Part shown: positions 14,419-22,320 of the stretch, piece after piece
Position numbering within the stretch: the first letter of the stretch is position 1
How the letters are laid out: every line of letters starts with the position of its first letter
Source of the DNA: JAATFY01 sp049276515
Lineage (GTDB): Bacteria > Pseudomonadota > Alphaproteobacteria > UBA9219
Direction of reading: 5' to 3'
Length of the DNA stretch: 29,018 nucleotides
NCBI GenBank assembly: GCA_049276515.1
Contig: JBASWO010000176.1
Location: forward strand, 1 to 29,018
The notes under the pieces: model-generated
Seen by the model: the letters and a program-made list of their open reading frames with translations, nothing else
Told to the model about the DNA's origin: nothing
Database searches by the model: none
Position numbers and translations under genes: made by a program

Positions 14419-15777
14419 GTGACCTCTGCCCATACCGATATTGATGGTGTCCGACACGGCGATCGCGCGCTTGTTATCAAACCTATCCTTAAATCAGAGC
14501 ATACTGGCCGTGATAGCCAAGCCATGCTGGAAGAGGCTGTAGGTCTTGCCCAAGCCATTGATCTTCAGGTTGTCGAAGCAGGCATTCTCAATGTCTCAAA
14601 TCCAACGCCAGCCACATTGCTAGGTAAAGGCCAGGTTGAGAATACAGCGCAAATTATTGCTGCAAAGCAAATCATCTTGACGGTCATAGATCATGCCTTA
14701 TCGCCCGTGCAACAGCGTAATCTTGAAAAAGATCTCAAATGTAAGGTCATTGACCGCACAGGCCTTATTCTTGAAATTTTTGGTGAGCGTGCGCGCACGC
14801 GTGAAGGTATGTTGCAAGTCGAGCTTGCAGCCCTAGATTATCAGAAATCGCGCCTTGTTCGTTCCTGGACCCACTTAGAGCGTCAACGCGGCGGCTTTGG
14901 ATTTCTGGGCGGCCCCGGTGAATCTCAGCTCGAAATCGATAGACGTTTGATCACAAGCCGCATCAGTCGTCTCAAAGAAGATTTAGAGCAAGTGAGGCGT
15001 ACCCGTGGTTTACAGCGCGAAGCTCGTCAACGTGCCGAACATGCAACAATTGCTCTGGTTGGTTATACCAATGCCGGCAAGTCCAGCCTCTTTAATCGCC
15101 TTACTGGCGCTGAAGTGCTGGCAAAGAATATGTTATTTGCAACTTTAGACCCCACCATGCGTGGCACACAATTACCTAGCGGTCGTGAAGCCATTTTATC
15201 CGATACAGTTGGTTTTATATCGGACCTTCCAACACATCTGGTTGAAGCTTTCCGCGCTACGCTAGAGGAAGTTCAACTTGCCGATATTATTTTACATGTA
15301 CGCGATGTATCGCATCCAGAAGCACGCTCACAAAAAGATGCAGTGCTTACAATTCTGGCAGAACTAGGTATTAGCCCTCAAGATGATCGCCTCATTGAGG
15401 TCCAGAACAAAATTGATTTATTGCCTGATGATGAGCGTAAAAACCTGCAAAGCTATGCTGAGCGAACTACATGGGATGCAGAGCATGTCCCTCCCGCCCT
15501 AGAAGGTGTTCGCGCTGAAGCGCAGGGTGGCACCATAGGTGTTTCTGCTTTAACGGGTGAGGGTATCGATGGGCTCCTCAAGTTGCTTGATGATAAGCTC
15601 TCAACATACAGTCAGATCTATGAATTAGACGTACCCATCACAGATGGGGCTGCTCTATCTTGGCTTTATGCACATGGTAAAATCATTGATAAACGTGATA
15701 CAAAGACCAAGTCGCATATTAAAATCGAACTTAACGCTGCGGATTACGGACGTTATCTAAGCCGTTTTAGAAAGTAA
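14419..15777 (+). CDS. hflX: Ribosome-associated GTPase HflX
   Basis: HflX is a GTPase that binds the 50S subunit and splits stalled ribosomes under stress. The 452-residue protein uses a GTG start. It has the HflX N-terminal domain (VVEAGILNVSNPTPATLLGK) and the connecting helical region with GGFGFLGGPGESQLEIDRR. The G domain carries P-loop GYTNAGKSSL (from residue 215), G3 DTVGFISDLP and G4 NKID. Length is near the norm of about 430-450. It lies directly after hfq in the same transcription unit; the asparaginase-like gene follows two bases after its stop. Confidence 0.96.
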   Translation: MTSAHTDIDGVRHGDRALVIKPILKSEHTGRDSQAMLEEAVGLAQAIDLQVVEAGILNVSNPTPATLLGKGQVENTAQIIAAKQIILTVIDHALSPVQQRNLEKDLKCKVIDRTGLILEIFGERARTREGMLQVELAALDYQKSRLVRSWTHLERQRGGFGFLGGPGESQLEIDRRLITSRISRLKEDLEQVRRTRGLQREARQRAEHATIALVGYTNAGKSSLFNRLTGAEVLAKNMLFATLDPTMRGTQLPSGREAILSDTVGFISDLPTHLVEAFRATLEEVQLADIILHVRDVSHPEARSQKDAVLTILAELGISPQDDRLIEVQNKIDLLPDDERKNLQSYAERTTWDAEHVPPALEGVRAEAQGGTIGVSALTGEGIDGLLKLLDDKLSTYSQIYELDVPITDGAALSWLYAHGKIIDKRDTKTKSHIKIELNAADYGRYLSRFRK

Positions 15778-15779
15778 GC

Positions 15780-16367
15780 ATGCCCATTCTCGTTATCACC
15801 ACCGGCGGCACAATTGGTGCGATGCCTTACAAGGATACTAAGCATCCACCCAAAGTCACGCCTATGCCTGCCAAAGGGCAAGATTTTGTTCGCTTGGCAT
15901 TACAAAAAATACCAAACATCAAAACTCGCTGTGTCTCACTTGAGCAACGCGACTCTAAAGAGATAGATGATGTTTATTGGCAAGAAATACTGAATACAAT
16001 TAAACAAGCCCCTGAAACATCCGTGATGATCACCTACGGCACAGATACGATTATTGCTGCTGCTGAGGCGCTTCATAAGCAGCAACAATTGGATAATGTT
16101 TTTAAGAATAAAACCCTCCTTTTGACGGGCGCTATGGTTGCCCTGTCATGTGGCGCAGAATCTGATGGGTTGCCAAATATGCGCTTTGCCTTGCAGCGTC
16201 TCAATGAAGGGCAAATGCAGACAGGTGTTTATATTGTCTTATCTGATTATGCCGATGAAGATGCGAAAGCAGGTTGGCAGCCACGCATGTACAAATTTGC
16301 GCCGGGGCAATACACCAAAATTTATGATCCTGAGGATGCACGGCGCAATAGAATTAAACGGAAATAA
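15780..16367 (+). CDS. Single-domain asparaginase-family protein
   Basis: This 195-residue protein matches only the N-terminal catalytic domain of bacterial L-asparaginases. The first active-site motif ITTGGTIGAMP has the likely nucleophile Thr 11, and the second, TYGTDTIIAAAE, has Thr 88-Asp 89. The usual C-terminal domain, which completes the active site in the full dimer, is absent: the protein ends with a charged tail (DARRNRIKRK) and a normal stop. Short asparaginase-domain proteins exist as a separate group, so this is probably not a truncation. It starts two bases after hflX, so it is coexpressed with that gene. Activity on asparagine is not assured; amidohydrolysis of another substrate is possible. 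Confidence 0.82.
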   Translation: MPILVITTGGTIGAMPYKDTKHPPKVTPMPAKGQDFVRLALQKIPNIKTRCVSLEQRDSKEIDDVYWQEILNTIKQAPETSVMITYGTDTIIAAAEALHKQQQLDNVFKNKTLLLTGAMVALSCGAESDGLPNMRFALQRLNEGQMQTGVYIVLSDYADEDAKAGWQPRMYKFAPGQYTKIYDPEDARRNRIKRK

Positions 16368-16375
16368 GATTTAAG

Positions 16376-16405
16376 AGAATAGCCGACTTACCCAAGTGCT
16401 ATTCT
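16376..16405. terminator. Inverted repeat between convergent genes
   Basis: AGAATAGC (16376-16383) and GCTATTCT (16398-16405) form a perfect 8-bp stem around 14 bases, spanning the 3' ends of the rightward asparaginase-like gene and the leftward UPF0262-like gene, whose stop codon is in the loop. It may act as a bidirectional terminator; the T-run on either side is poor. Confidence 0.4.
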
Positions 16406-16906
16406 AATCAATCCAACAAACTCTCGTGCAGCGTCATGGGTAAGTCGAATATCCGGTGCCAAAAGATCAGCAAGCTCCCTGGCCGTATTATTATGATGGC
16501 TGCGTCGATTTTCATCAGCCTGCGCTGCACTTATTTTAGTAGCACCACGCACTGCTTTAAAAAAATCATCTACTGATTCCTGATAGTTATTGAGCGCAGA
16601 GTGAAATCCTTCACCCTCAATTCTTTTATCAGCTAAAACTTCATCCGCAGCATTCTTAAACAGTAAGCTTATGACAGGTCTTTCTCGTGAGCCCTCAATA
16701 TTGATATGCACATCAAAGGGACCCGAGTTGTCCTTGACCATAATGCTACCAGCCTCTAATTCAGCAACATCAAATCGCGCAACTGCAAAGGAAGTCTCTC
16801 GCTCAGCGTCTACCTCAACACCGCGCTGATCGGTAAATCGTACATCAGATATAGCCAGACCTACTGTAGAAGATCGTTCGCGGGGGACTTCATCAAAGTG
16901 AGACAT
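16388..16906 (-). CDS. UPF0262-like protein, paralogue A
   Basis: This 172-residue soluble protein is the second of two tandem paralogues. Shared features with its neighbour are GPFDVHINI, a block LLFKNAADEVLA, a middle helical region ending in VRGATKI, and a C-terminal APDIRLTHDAAREFVGLI. The layout resembles the alphaproteobacterial UPF0262 family: GP[YF] near residue 62, an aromatic-rich helical pair, then an H-N motif (HHNNTARELADLL) and D-x-A-R near the end. Function of UPF0262 is unknown. A plausible AGGT ribosome-binding site lies six bases upstream. It starts 33 bases after the end of its upstream paralogue, so the two are probably cotranscribed. Family assignment is from memory of the pattern and moderate; paralogy is clear. 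Confidence 0.72.
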   Translation of the reverse strand: MSHFDEVPRERSSTVGLAISDVRFTDQRGVEVDAERETSFAVARFDVAELEAGSIMVKDNSGPFDVHINIEGSRERPVISLLFKNAADEVLADKRIEGEGFHSALNNYQESVDDFFKAVRGATKISAAQADENRRSHHNNTARELADLLAPDIRLTHDAAREFVGLIRIALG

Positions 16907-16939
16907 TCCAATACCTAAAGTAATACAGAATAAAAATAA

Positions 16940-17437
16940 TTAGCCGTAATTGAGAGCTATGACGGCGACGATATTACGTGCTGCAGCGTCTGTCATCCGT
17001 ATGTCTGGCTTTAAGATGGCTTTAAGCCTCTGTGTGCCGCCAGCGTTTACGATGCTACGCACCTTACTCACCTGGCCTTCTATCGCCGCAGTAGCACCAT
17101 CTGCTACATGATGATAGACACTAATCATTTGTTGATAAGCTCTAATATGTTCTACCAAAAGACCATCATGAAGGGATTCACTCGCTACAACCTCGCGTGC
17201 TGCATCTTTAAAAATGAGCTTAATAGTTCTTTCGCCACGACTGTACGGAGCAATTTCGACATGTACATTAAATGGCCCCTTATGGCCTGCTATTGATACA
17301 GATCCGAGATCTTGTTCAGCGAAAAAAAGACAATAACCATCGAGTTCCTGCTTTCTGAATTTTGGAGAAATTGTAAGAAGTCGAGGTTTCGCTGTTCGCG
17401 TATAAGAAAGTGTATGGTGATTTTGAGAATCCGTCAT
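16940..17437 (-). CDS. UPF0262-like protein, paralogue B
   Basis: This 165-residue soluble protein is paralogous to the next gene downstream. Matching blocks are HKGPFNVHVEI, IKLIFKDAAREVVASE, VADGATAAIEGQVSKV and the C-terminal LKPDIRMTDAAARNIVAVI. Overall identity to the partner is low outside these blocks, so the duplication is old. It lacks the H-N pair of its partner before the last helix (NAGGTQRLKAIL instead) but keeps the D-x-A-R-like end. A Shine-Dalgarno AGGA seven bases upstream supports the ATG at 17437. It is divergent from the inositol-monophosphatase-family gene across 132 bases that contain a 12-bp palindrome. The function is unknown; UPF0262 membership is my tentative reading. 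Confidence 0.7.
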   Translation of the reverse strand: MTDSQNHHTLSYTRTAKPRLLTISPKFRKQELDGYCLFFAEQDLGSVSIAGHKGPFNVHVEIAPYSRGERTIKLIFKDAAREVVASESLHDGLLVEHIRAYQQMISVYHHVADGATAAIEGQVSKVRSIVNAGGTQRLKAILKPDIRMTDAAARNIVAVIALNYG

Positions 17438-17471
17438 TATCCAATCCTATCTATAAAATGCCTATATCCCT

Positions 17472-17483
17472 GAGCATATGCTC
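17472..17483. promoter_or_regulatory. 12-bp perfect palindrome, candidate operator
   Basis: GAGCATATGCTC is self-complementary and lies in the 132-base divergent region, 35 bases upstream of the UPF0262-like pair and 87 bases upstream of the phosphatase gene. On the minus strand a loose TTGAAA and GATATA pair flanks it, placing the palindrome inside a possible promoter spacer. No regulator can be named. Confidence 0.35.
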
Positions 17484-17569
17484 GTTATTTCAATAAAAAC
17501 AAGGATGATTATAGCTTTCCACACCTGTCAAAATATGTTCTATGAGGTGAAAGAACATGAAAGAGAACA

Positions 17570-18439
17570 ATGCTGAACATCGACATATCTAAGGTTAATG
17601 ACATCATCCGTGCGGTCGCGACTGAGCAGATCATGCCTCGTTTTCGGAAGCTCGCCGAAGGTGATGTTGAGATGAAGGGCCTCAATGACCCTGTCACAGT
17701 AGCCGACAAAGAATCTGAAAAACATCTCACGAAGCACCTAACGACCTATCTTCCAGGCTCTGTTGTCGTCGGCGAAGAAAGCTTTGCTGCTGACAAGGCC
17801 ATCATGGCGCATCTCGATAAAGACCTACCGGTTTGGATCATCGATCCCATTGATGGCACCCGGAATTTTGTGGCTGGCAAACCTGAATTCGCCGTGATGA
17901 TTGCCTTGGTTCAAAATCGCAAACCTCTGGCCTCATGGATCCATGACCCAAATACAGGCGATACCATTATGGCTGAGAAGGGATCTGGCGTCTGGTTGAA
18001 GGGTAAGAAGGTCAAATTGGCTACTGATGCCATAACCGCAGGAACCGTTGGTCTTGTCGGCGCCCGGGTTAAAAAGCTTATTTCTGATCCATCCGTTATC
18101 CCCCAGACCCCCGATTTACCCAAAATTGAAATTGGCTCCTGCGCTGGCTTTGATTATCCGCGCCTCTTTAATGGCGAGACAACTTTTGCCAATGCACCTT
18201 CAAGTCGGGCTGGATTTTTGCTCTATCGCCATACCAATGCCTGGGATCATGCTCCGGGCCATTTCCTGAATCAGGAGGCGGGCGGTTATAGTGCCGACTG
18301 GGCTGGTAAGCCTTATGACCTCAATCAGGCGCGCGGAGGGCTACTTTACGCCCCAGATAAGGATGCCTGGCATAGACTTTTTGAGATGTTTCGTCCCCTT
18401 ATCGACCATACGGTTTCAAATACCTCAGATGGGCGTTAG
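17570..18439 (+). CDS. Inositol monophosphatase family protein
   Basis: This 289-residue Mg2+-dependent phosphatase of the IMPase/FBPase fold has metal-binding motifs VVGEES (residues 66-71), IDPIDGTRNFVAG (from 91) and the C-terminal NAWDHAPGHFLNQEAGG, which contains the WDxA..G.L..EAGG pattern. All three metal sites look intact. The family includes SuhB, histidinol phosphatases and PAP phosphatases; the divergence from canonical SuhB (for example AWDHAPGHF where SuhB usually has a WD-I/L-A-A-G pattern) prevents a specific substrate call. The ATG at 17570 follows AAAGAGAA closely; no better start is visible. It is transcribed alone or with argC, from which it is separated by 272 bases. Confidence 0.9.
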   Translation: MLNIDISKVNDIIRAVATEQIMPRFRKLAEGDVEMKGLNDPVTVADKESEKHLTKHLTTYLPGSVVVGEESFAADKAIMAHLDKDLPVWIIDPIDGTRNFVAGKPEFAVMIALVQNRKPLASWIHDPNTGDTIMAEKGSGVWLKGKKVKLATDAITAGTVGLVGARVKKLISDPSVIPQTPDLPKIEIGSCAGFDYPRLFNGETTFANAPSSRAGFLLYRHTNAWDHAPGHFLNQEAGGYSADWAGKPYDLNQARGGLLYAPDKDAWHRLFEMFRPLIDHTVSNTSDGR

Positions 18440-18711
18440 AAGTGGGGTAGAAGGTTGTTCGAATCGGTTTTTTGGCTTTTCGAGGGTAATTTCGAGCTAG
18501 CGACCGGGTGATTCGGACTAAGTTGTGGCATTTTGGGTGGTCATTTTTGCGAATCACCTCTCATAAACGCCTATAAGGCCCTTAGAAGCCTTATTTCTCA
18601 TCCAAAAGGTGAGATTTGAGAGAATCGTTCCATTTGAAGAACGATTTCAAATGATTGTAGAATAATGCTGAGAAAGAGCATGAAGTTACTTTAAGAAACG
18701 GAAATAAGTCT
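18440..18711 (+). promoter_or_regulatory. argC upstream region rich in inverted repeats, possible structured leader
   Basis: This 272-base gene-free stretch holds several perfect inverted repeats: GGTGATTCG (18507-18515) with CGAATCACC (18550-18558); ATAAGGC (18573-18579) with GCCTTAT (18588-18594); TCTCATC (18596-18602) with GGTGAGA (18608-18614, one G-T pair); ATCGTTC (18624-18630) with GAACGAT (18639-18645); CATTTGAA (18631-18638) with TTCAAATG (18646-18653); and ATGCT (18665-18669) with AGCAT (18677-18681). The fourth and fifth pairs interlock without spacer and cannot form together. GATTCG at 18511 can also pair with CGAATC at 18460. I see no convincing ORF or tRNA here. No clean T-run terminator is present. 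Confidence 0.45.
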
Positions 18712-19662
18712 ATGGCAAATCATACAATATTCATTGATGGCGAAGCAGGTACGACTGGGCTTGAAATCAGAAAGCGTCTTGAGACACGCTCAGACGTCAA
18801 AATTGTCAGTATTGACCCTGATAAGCGCAAAGACGCCAAAGAACGCGCGCGCCTTCTCAATGAATGCAGCCTATCGATATTATGCCTTCCCGATGATGCA
18901 TCTCGCGAAGCGGCAAGCCTCGTCACAAATCCCAATGCCAAACTGATTGATGCCAGCACAGCCTTTCGTGTAGCCCCTGACTGGACCTATGGCTTCCCAG
19001 AAATGACACCAGATCAGGAAGATAAAATCCGTCATTCTAAACGCGTGAGCAATCCTGGATGTTACCCGACGGGAGCGCTGGCTCTTCTTCGCCCACTTAT
19101 CGATGCCGGTATCCTACCCAAAAGCCATGGCATCACCGTGAATGCCATTTCTGGTTATTCCGGAGGCGGAAAAGAATTGATCGCACTCTGCGAAAGTAAG
19201 ACGGATGACGTACGCGGCGGACCCTTTAGTCTTTACGGCCTCGATCAAAAACATAAGCACTTACCCGAAATGCGGGTGCATGGCGGATTGAAAGACGATC
19301 CCATTTTCTTACCGTCTTACAGCAACTCCTTTTATCGGGGCATGTTGATCAATATTGGTCTGCGCCTCAAAGATTTAAAGAAAGAGGGTGGCAAAGCTGC
19401 GGATGGAAAACTAATCCATCAAACTTTAGTCGAGCGCTTTGCTAACAAAAAATACGTCAAGGTCGAGTCGCTTATGACAGAATTACCCAAAGGGTTTGTT
19501 CTGTCGCCGTTTGAGCAGAATGAGACAAACAATCTGCAACTTCGCGTCTTTTGGAATGAGCAGAGTGAGACTGTTATTTTAACAGCAACGCTGGATAATC
19601 TTGGCAAAGGCGCTTCGGGTGCAGCTGTTCAAAATATGGAGATTATGCTGGGACTTTCTTAA
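18712..19662 (+). CDS. argC: N-acetyl-gamma-glutamyl-phosphate reductase (type 2)
   Basis: ArgC reduces N-acetylglutamyl phosphate to the semialdehyde with NADPH in arginine biosynthesis. The 316-residue protein has the nucleotide-binding start IFIDGEAGTTGLEIRKRL, typical of the shorter type 2 group, DASTAFRVAPDWTYGFPE, and the active-site SNPGCYPTGA with catalytic Cys 117. NAISGYSGGGKE and HKHLPEM are also family motifs. Length fits type 2 enzymes (about 310). The ribosome-binding site is weak. Upstream is a region dense in inverted repeats that might regulate it. Its last 20 bases overlap the 3' end of the convergent mazG. Confidence 0.96.
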   Translation: MANHTIFIDGEAGTTGLEIRKRLETRSDVKIVSIDPDKRKDAKERARLLNECSLSILCLPDDASREAASLVTNPNAKLIDASTAFRVAPDWTYGFPEMTPDQEDKIRHSKRVSNPGCYPTGALALLRPLIDAGILPKSHGITVNAISGYSGGGKELIALCESKTDDVRGGPFSLYGLDQKHKHLPEMRVHGGLKDDPIFLPSYSNSFYRGMLINIGLRLKDLKKEGGKAADGKLIHQTLVERFANKKYVKVESLMTELPKGFVLSPFEQNETNNLQLRVFWNEQSETVILTATLDNLGKGASGAAVQNMEIMLGLS

Positions 19663-20464
19663 ATCTCTTTTCTTCTGTTTTGATTGCGATCCAAAGCTTT
19701 TCCATCTCATCTAACGACACCTCTGCAATATTTTTACCTTGAGCTGTTAAGCGCTTTTCAATTTCTCGAAAGCGCGTTTCAAACTTGCGATTAGTGCGGC
19801 GCAATGCTGTTTCTGGATCTACCTCGAGGCGGCGCGCCAAATTAACAAGCGCAAAAAATAAATCCCCAAACTCGTCCTCGATAGCATCTTGGTTTTTTTG
19901 CTTATCAATCTCAGCCTCAAGTTCGGCCGTCTCTTCTTTAATTTTAGCCAGTATGTCGCGCGCATCCGTCCAATCAAAACCTACGCGTGCCGCGCGTTTT
20001 TGTAACTTAACTGCACGTGTAGCAGCGGGGAGGGATGTGGTAACCCCATCCAATACACTTGGCGTGCGGTTTTCAGCCTTGGTTTGAGCATCGCGCTTGG
20101 CAGCCTTATCTGTTTCCCAATTCGCTAAGACCTTCTCAGCTGTTTTCGCATCACGATCGCCAAAAACATGGGGGTGGCGCTCAATCATTTTATCGGCAAC
20201 ACCTTTTGCAATATCATCGAAGGTAAAAAGACCAGCTTCTTTCGCCATTTGGGCATGAAAAACAATTTGAAAAAGCAAATCCCCTAACTCATCGGCCATA
20301 GCCTTTGGATTGTCTTGCTCAATGGCCTCAACGACCTCATAGGTTTCTTCAAGCGTATAAGGCGCAATGGTTTTAAAATTCTGCTCAAGATCCCACGGAC
20401 AGCCACTCTTTGGATCGCGCAAGCGCGCCATTACATCGATAAGTTTTTGAATTGAATTGCTCAT
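19643..20464 (-). CDS. mazG: Nucleoside triphosphate pyrophosphohydrolase MazG
   Basis: MazG hydrolyses NTPs and dNTPs to monophosphates and pyrophosphate, cleaning the nucleotide pool. The 273-residue protein has two MazG domains, each with the EExxE...ExxD metal signature: EETYEVVEAI with MADELGDLLFQ (residues about 38-70), and EETAELEAEI with DEFGDLFFALVN (about 170-210). GCPWDLEQ and IERHPHVFGD are typical. Length matches E. coli MazG. It starts eight bases after the end of the GT-C-like gene, so it is the last gene of the leftward envelope operon. In other alphaproteobacteria it is often near hflX. Confidence 0.95.
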   Translation of the reverse strand: MSNSIQKLIDVMARLRDPKSGCPWDLEQNFKTIAPYTLEETYEVVEAIEQDNPKAMADELGDLLFQIVFHAQMAKEAGLFTFDDIAKGVADKMIERHPHVFGDRDAKTAEKVLANWETDKAAKRDAQTKAENRTPSVLDGVTTSLPAATRAVKLQKRAARVGFDWTDARDILAKIKEETAELEAEIDKQKNQDAIEDEFGDLFFALVNLARRLEVDPETALRRTNRKFETRFREIEKRLTAQGKNIAEVSLDEMEKLWIAIKTEEKRFKKVPA

Positions 20465-20472
20465 AGGCTTTT

Positions 20473-22320
20473 CTATTTCATCAGCAGGGCTTTATCAACG
20501 CGGTATAATTTATACCCTGGAATGCCTGTATTAATCGGTTTTAGCCAGATTGGCGGCTCTCCATTTTCCAAACGCTCATACGTCATTGGCTCTTCGCCTG
20601 GTTTTAGCGGTATGCGGTTCATGCTAATGCGACAAACAGCAACCAGATCAAACCCATGTGCCTGCGCAATTTGTTGTGAAGTTTTTTGATCCTGCGTCGC
20701 AAAGAAGACCAAATTATCTATAAATTTATTTTGAGAAGGATAATTGTTCAGAAAATCAATGCGCAAATTGCTGTGATAAAGAAGGCGTGAGGAATCTGCT
20801 CCTGGAACCATCAGCAAAGTATTTTTACCATAATGACGATTGAGATACTCTCCAAATGCAACCGTATTGCAAGCATCACCCATCATTTGCAATTTGGCTG
20901 GATAAAATAAAACCTGCTGAATTGGTAAGTTATATTTTAAAGCCGGCAGTAAAAGTGTCCATAAAGGTATGAGGCCAATAAAAATAAATAAGGCTGAGAG
21001 CGTGTAAGCTGGACCATGTAGCAAGCGCTGCTTCATATCTTCCCAAGCCCCCAAGAGCCAAGGGCAAGCTGTGGTTAGCGCATGGTGATAAAAACGAGAA
21101 ATCCATTGCGACATACCAAAGGTGAAAGCCGCAAAACTAAAATATATAATGTAAATTGATTTCCTGCGTTTCGTAGGTGCTGAGCGGATAGCGTAGATGG
21201 CTGTAGCCAGAGCAATTAAAGATGGAACGGTAAGAAAAAGATAATCTGACCAACTCTCAAGAGCTTGCAGAAGTGGTTGAGCTTCAGCATGTTCTCGAAA
21301 TGCCATAACACGCTCATCTGGTGTAAGCGCTGTGGCTGGTCCTTGTAAAATTTCAGGAAAAAAGAAAATGAGAGCTGAGGCAATAAAGCCGCCCACAATA
21401 GTAATCATGCCAAAGCTAAGTTTTTTGTTACGGCATTCAGTCAGAATCCAAAATGCCATAACAAAGAAGAATGCCGCTAAAGCGCATAGGAAGGGTCCCA
21501 AAAGTGAGGGTTCTGCAAAAGAAATATGGAACAATTTTACAAGCGGCTGATGCAAAGGAAGTAAAATAAAACTAAAAAGCCCTGTCAGAGCAAAAGCAAT
21601 CGCACTACGTTTTGCCAAATCGGCTTGGTTGTTATACCAGCTCATAAAGGCAAGAATACTGGCAGCACCAGCAAGTATAGCCAAGGCTTCAATACCAACG
21701 GCAAGAAGAAGCGATCCTGAAAGTGCAAAGGTAAGAGAAGGTAAAGTCTTTACAGGCTGTAAGGCCATGCGCCCTGCAGCCCCAAACACCACAAGAGTTA
21801 GAATGATATACCAAGGATGATGGCTAGCTTCGCCGGGGTGAAATCCAGAAATTGAAAAAGAGTAATAATTCATCACGGTTGTGAACATCAGAAAAAGCAC
21901 AACAAGCCGCGCATATTTCTTACCAACCAAGGGCCGCGCAAAATAAATAGATGCAGCAAACAAAATGCCAAGTTGCATCAAAGGAACGACGATGGCGGCA
22001 ATAAGAGCTGCTGTTTTTTGAGAAGCGATTTGCTGAAAGAGGAGAACAACAACAGCAATTGGAATATCGACGAGACGCGACCAAATCGTTGTAAAGCCTT
22101 CTGGTGCATTGACGCGCGTCAGGGTGCGATCATACCAGTCAGCACCATTAATCCAGTTTAAAACTTGGACCATACGAACATGGTCATCATATCCGCTTAA
22201 AATACCCGCAAAGATACCACCATCTCGAAAAAGAAAGCAGCACAAAACCGCATAGAGCCAAACGATCCAAGGTACACCATAAAAAGGCGGAGTGAAGATC
22301 CATTTGCGCAAGGGCATCAT
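20473..22320 (-). CDS. GT-C-like polytopic membrane protein, paralogue 1
   Basis: This 615-residue membrane protein has about 10-11 predicted transmembrane segments. After the first is a loop GYDDHVRMVQVLNWINGADW, whose Asp 45-Asp 46 resembles the catalytic acidic pair of GT-C glycosyltransferases that use polyprenyl-phosphate sugars. Other conserved blocks are EGFTTIWSRLVDIPIA and SISGFHPGEASHHPWY. A soluble C-terminal domain (about residues 450-615) includes SSRLLYHSNLRIDF and NYPSQNKFIDN. It is about half identical to the gene immediately upstream, which it overlaps by 4 bases (ATGA). It probably transfers a sugar to an envelope glycan or lipid, but this is inferred from architecture and neighbours; I do not recognise a named family. 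Confidence 0.78.
   Translation of the reverse strand: MMPLRKWIFTPPFYGVPWIVWLYAVLCCFLFRDGGIFAGILSGYDDHVRMVQVLNWINGADWYDRTLTRVNAPEGFTTIWSRLVDIPIAVVVLLFQQIASQKTAALIAAIVVPLMQLGILFAASIYFARPLVGKKYARLVVLFLMFTTVMNYYSFSISGFHPGEASHHPWYIILTLVVFGAAGRMALQPVKTLPSLTFALSGSLLLAVGIEALAILAGAASILAFMSWYNNQADLAKRSAIAFALTGLFSFILLPLHQPLVKLFHISFAEPSLLGPFLCALAAFFFVMAFWILTECRNKKLSFGMITIVGGFIASALIFFFPEILQGPATALTPDERVMAFREHAEAQPLLQALESWSDYLFLTVPSLIALATAIYAIRSAPTKRRKSIYIIYFSFAAFTFGMSQWISRFYHHALTTACPWLLGAWEDMKQRLLHGPAYTLSALFIFIGLIPLWTLLLPALKYNLPIQQVLFYPAKLQMMGDACNTVAFGEYLNRHYGKNTLLMVPGADSSRLLYHSNLRIDFLNNYPSQNKFIDNLVFFATQDQKTSQQIAQAHGFDLVAVCRISMNRIPLKPGEEPMTYERLENGEPPIWLKPINTGIPGYKLYRVDKALLMK

Noticed and set aside
16356..16368. 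13-base repeat AAACGGAAATAAG also found just before argC (about 18696-18708)
   Set aside because: One copy is the end of a coding sequence plus its stop and the other is leader DNA; there are only two copies and no shared context, so it is probably chance.
18457..18465. GTTCGAATC, identical to a tRNA T-loop core
   Set aside because: The flanking bases make only a wobble T-stem, and no acceptor, D or anticodon arms fit on either strand; it overlaps the end of the phosphatase region.
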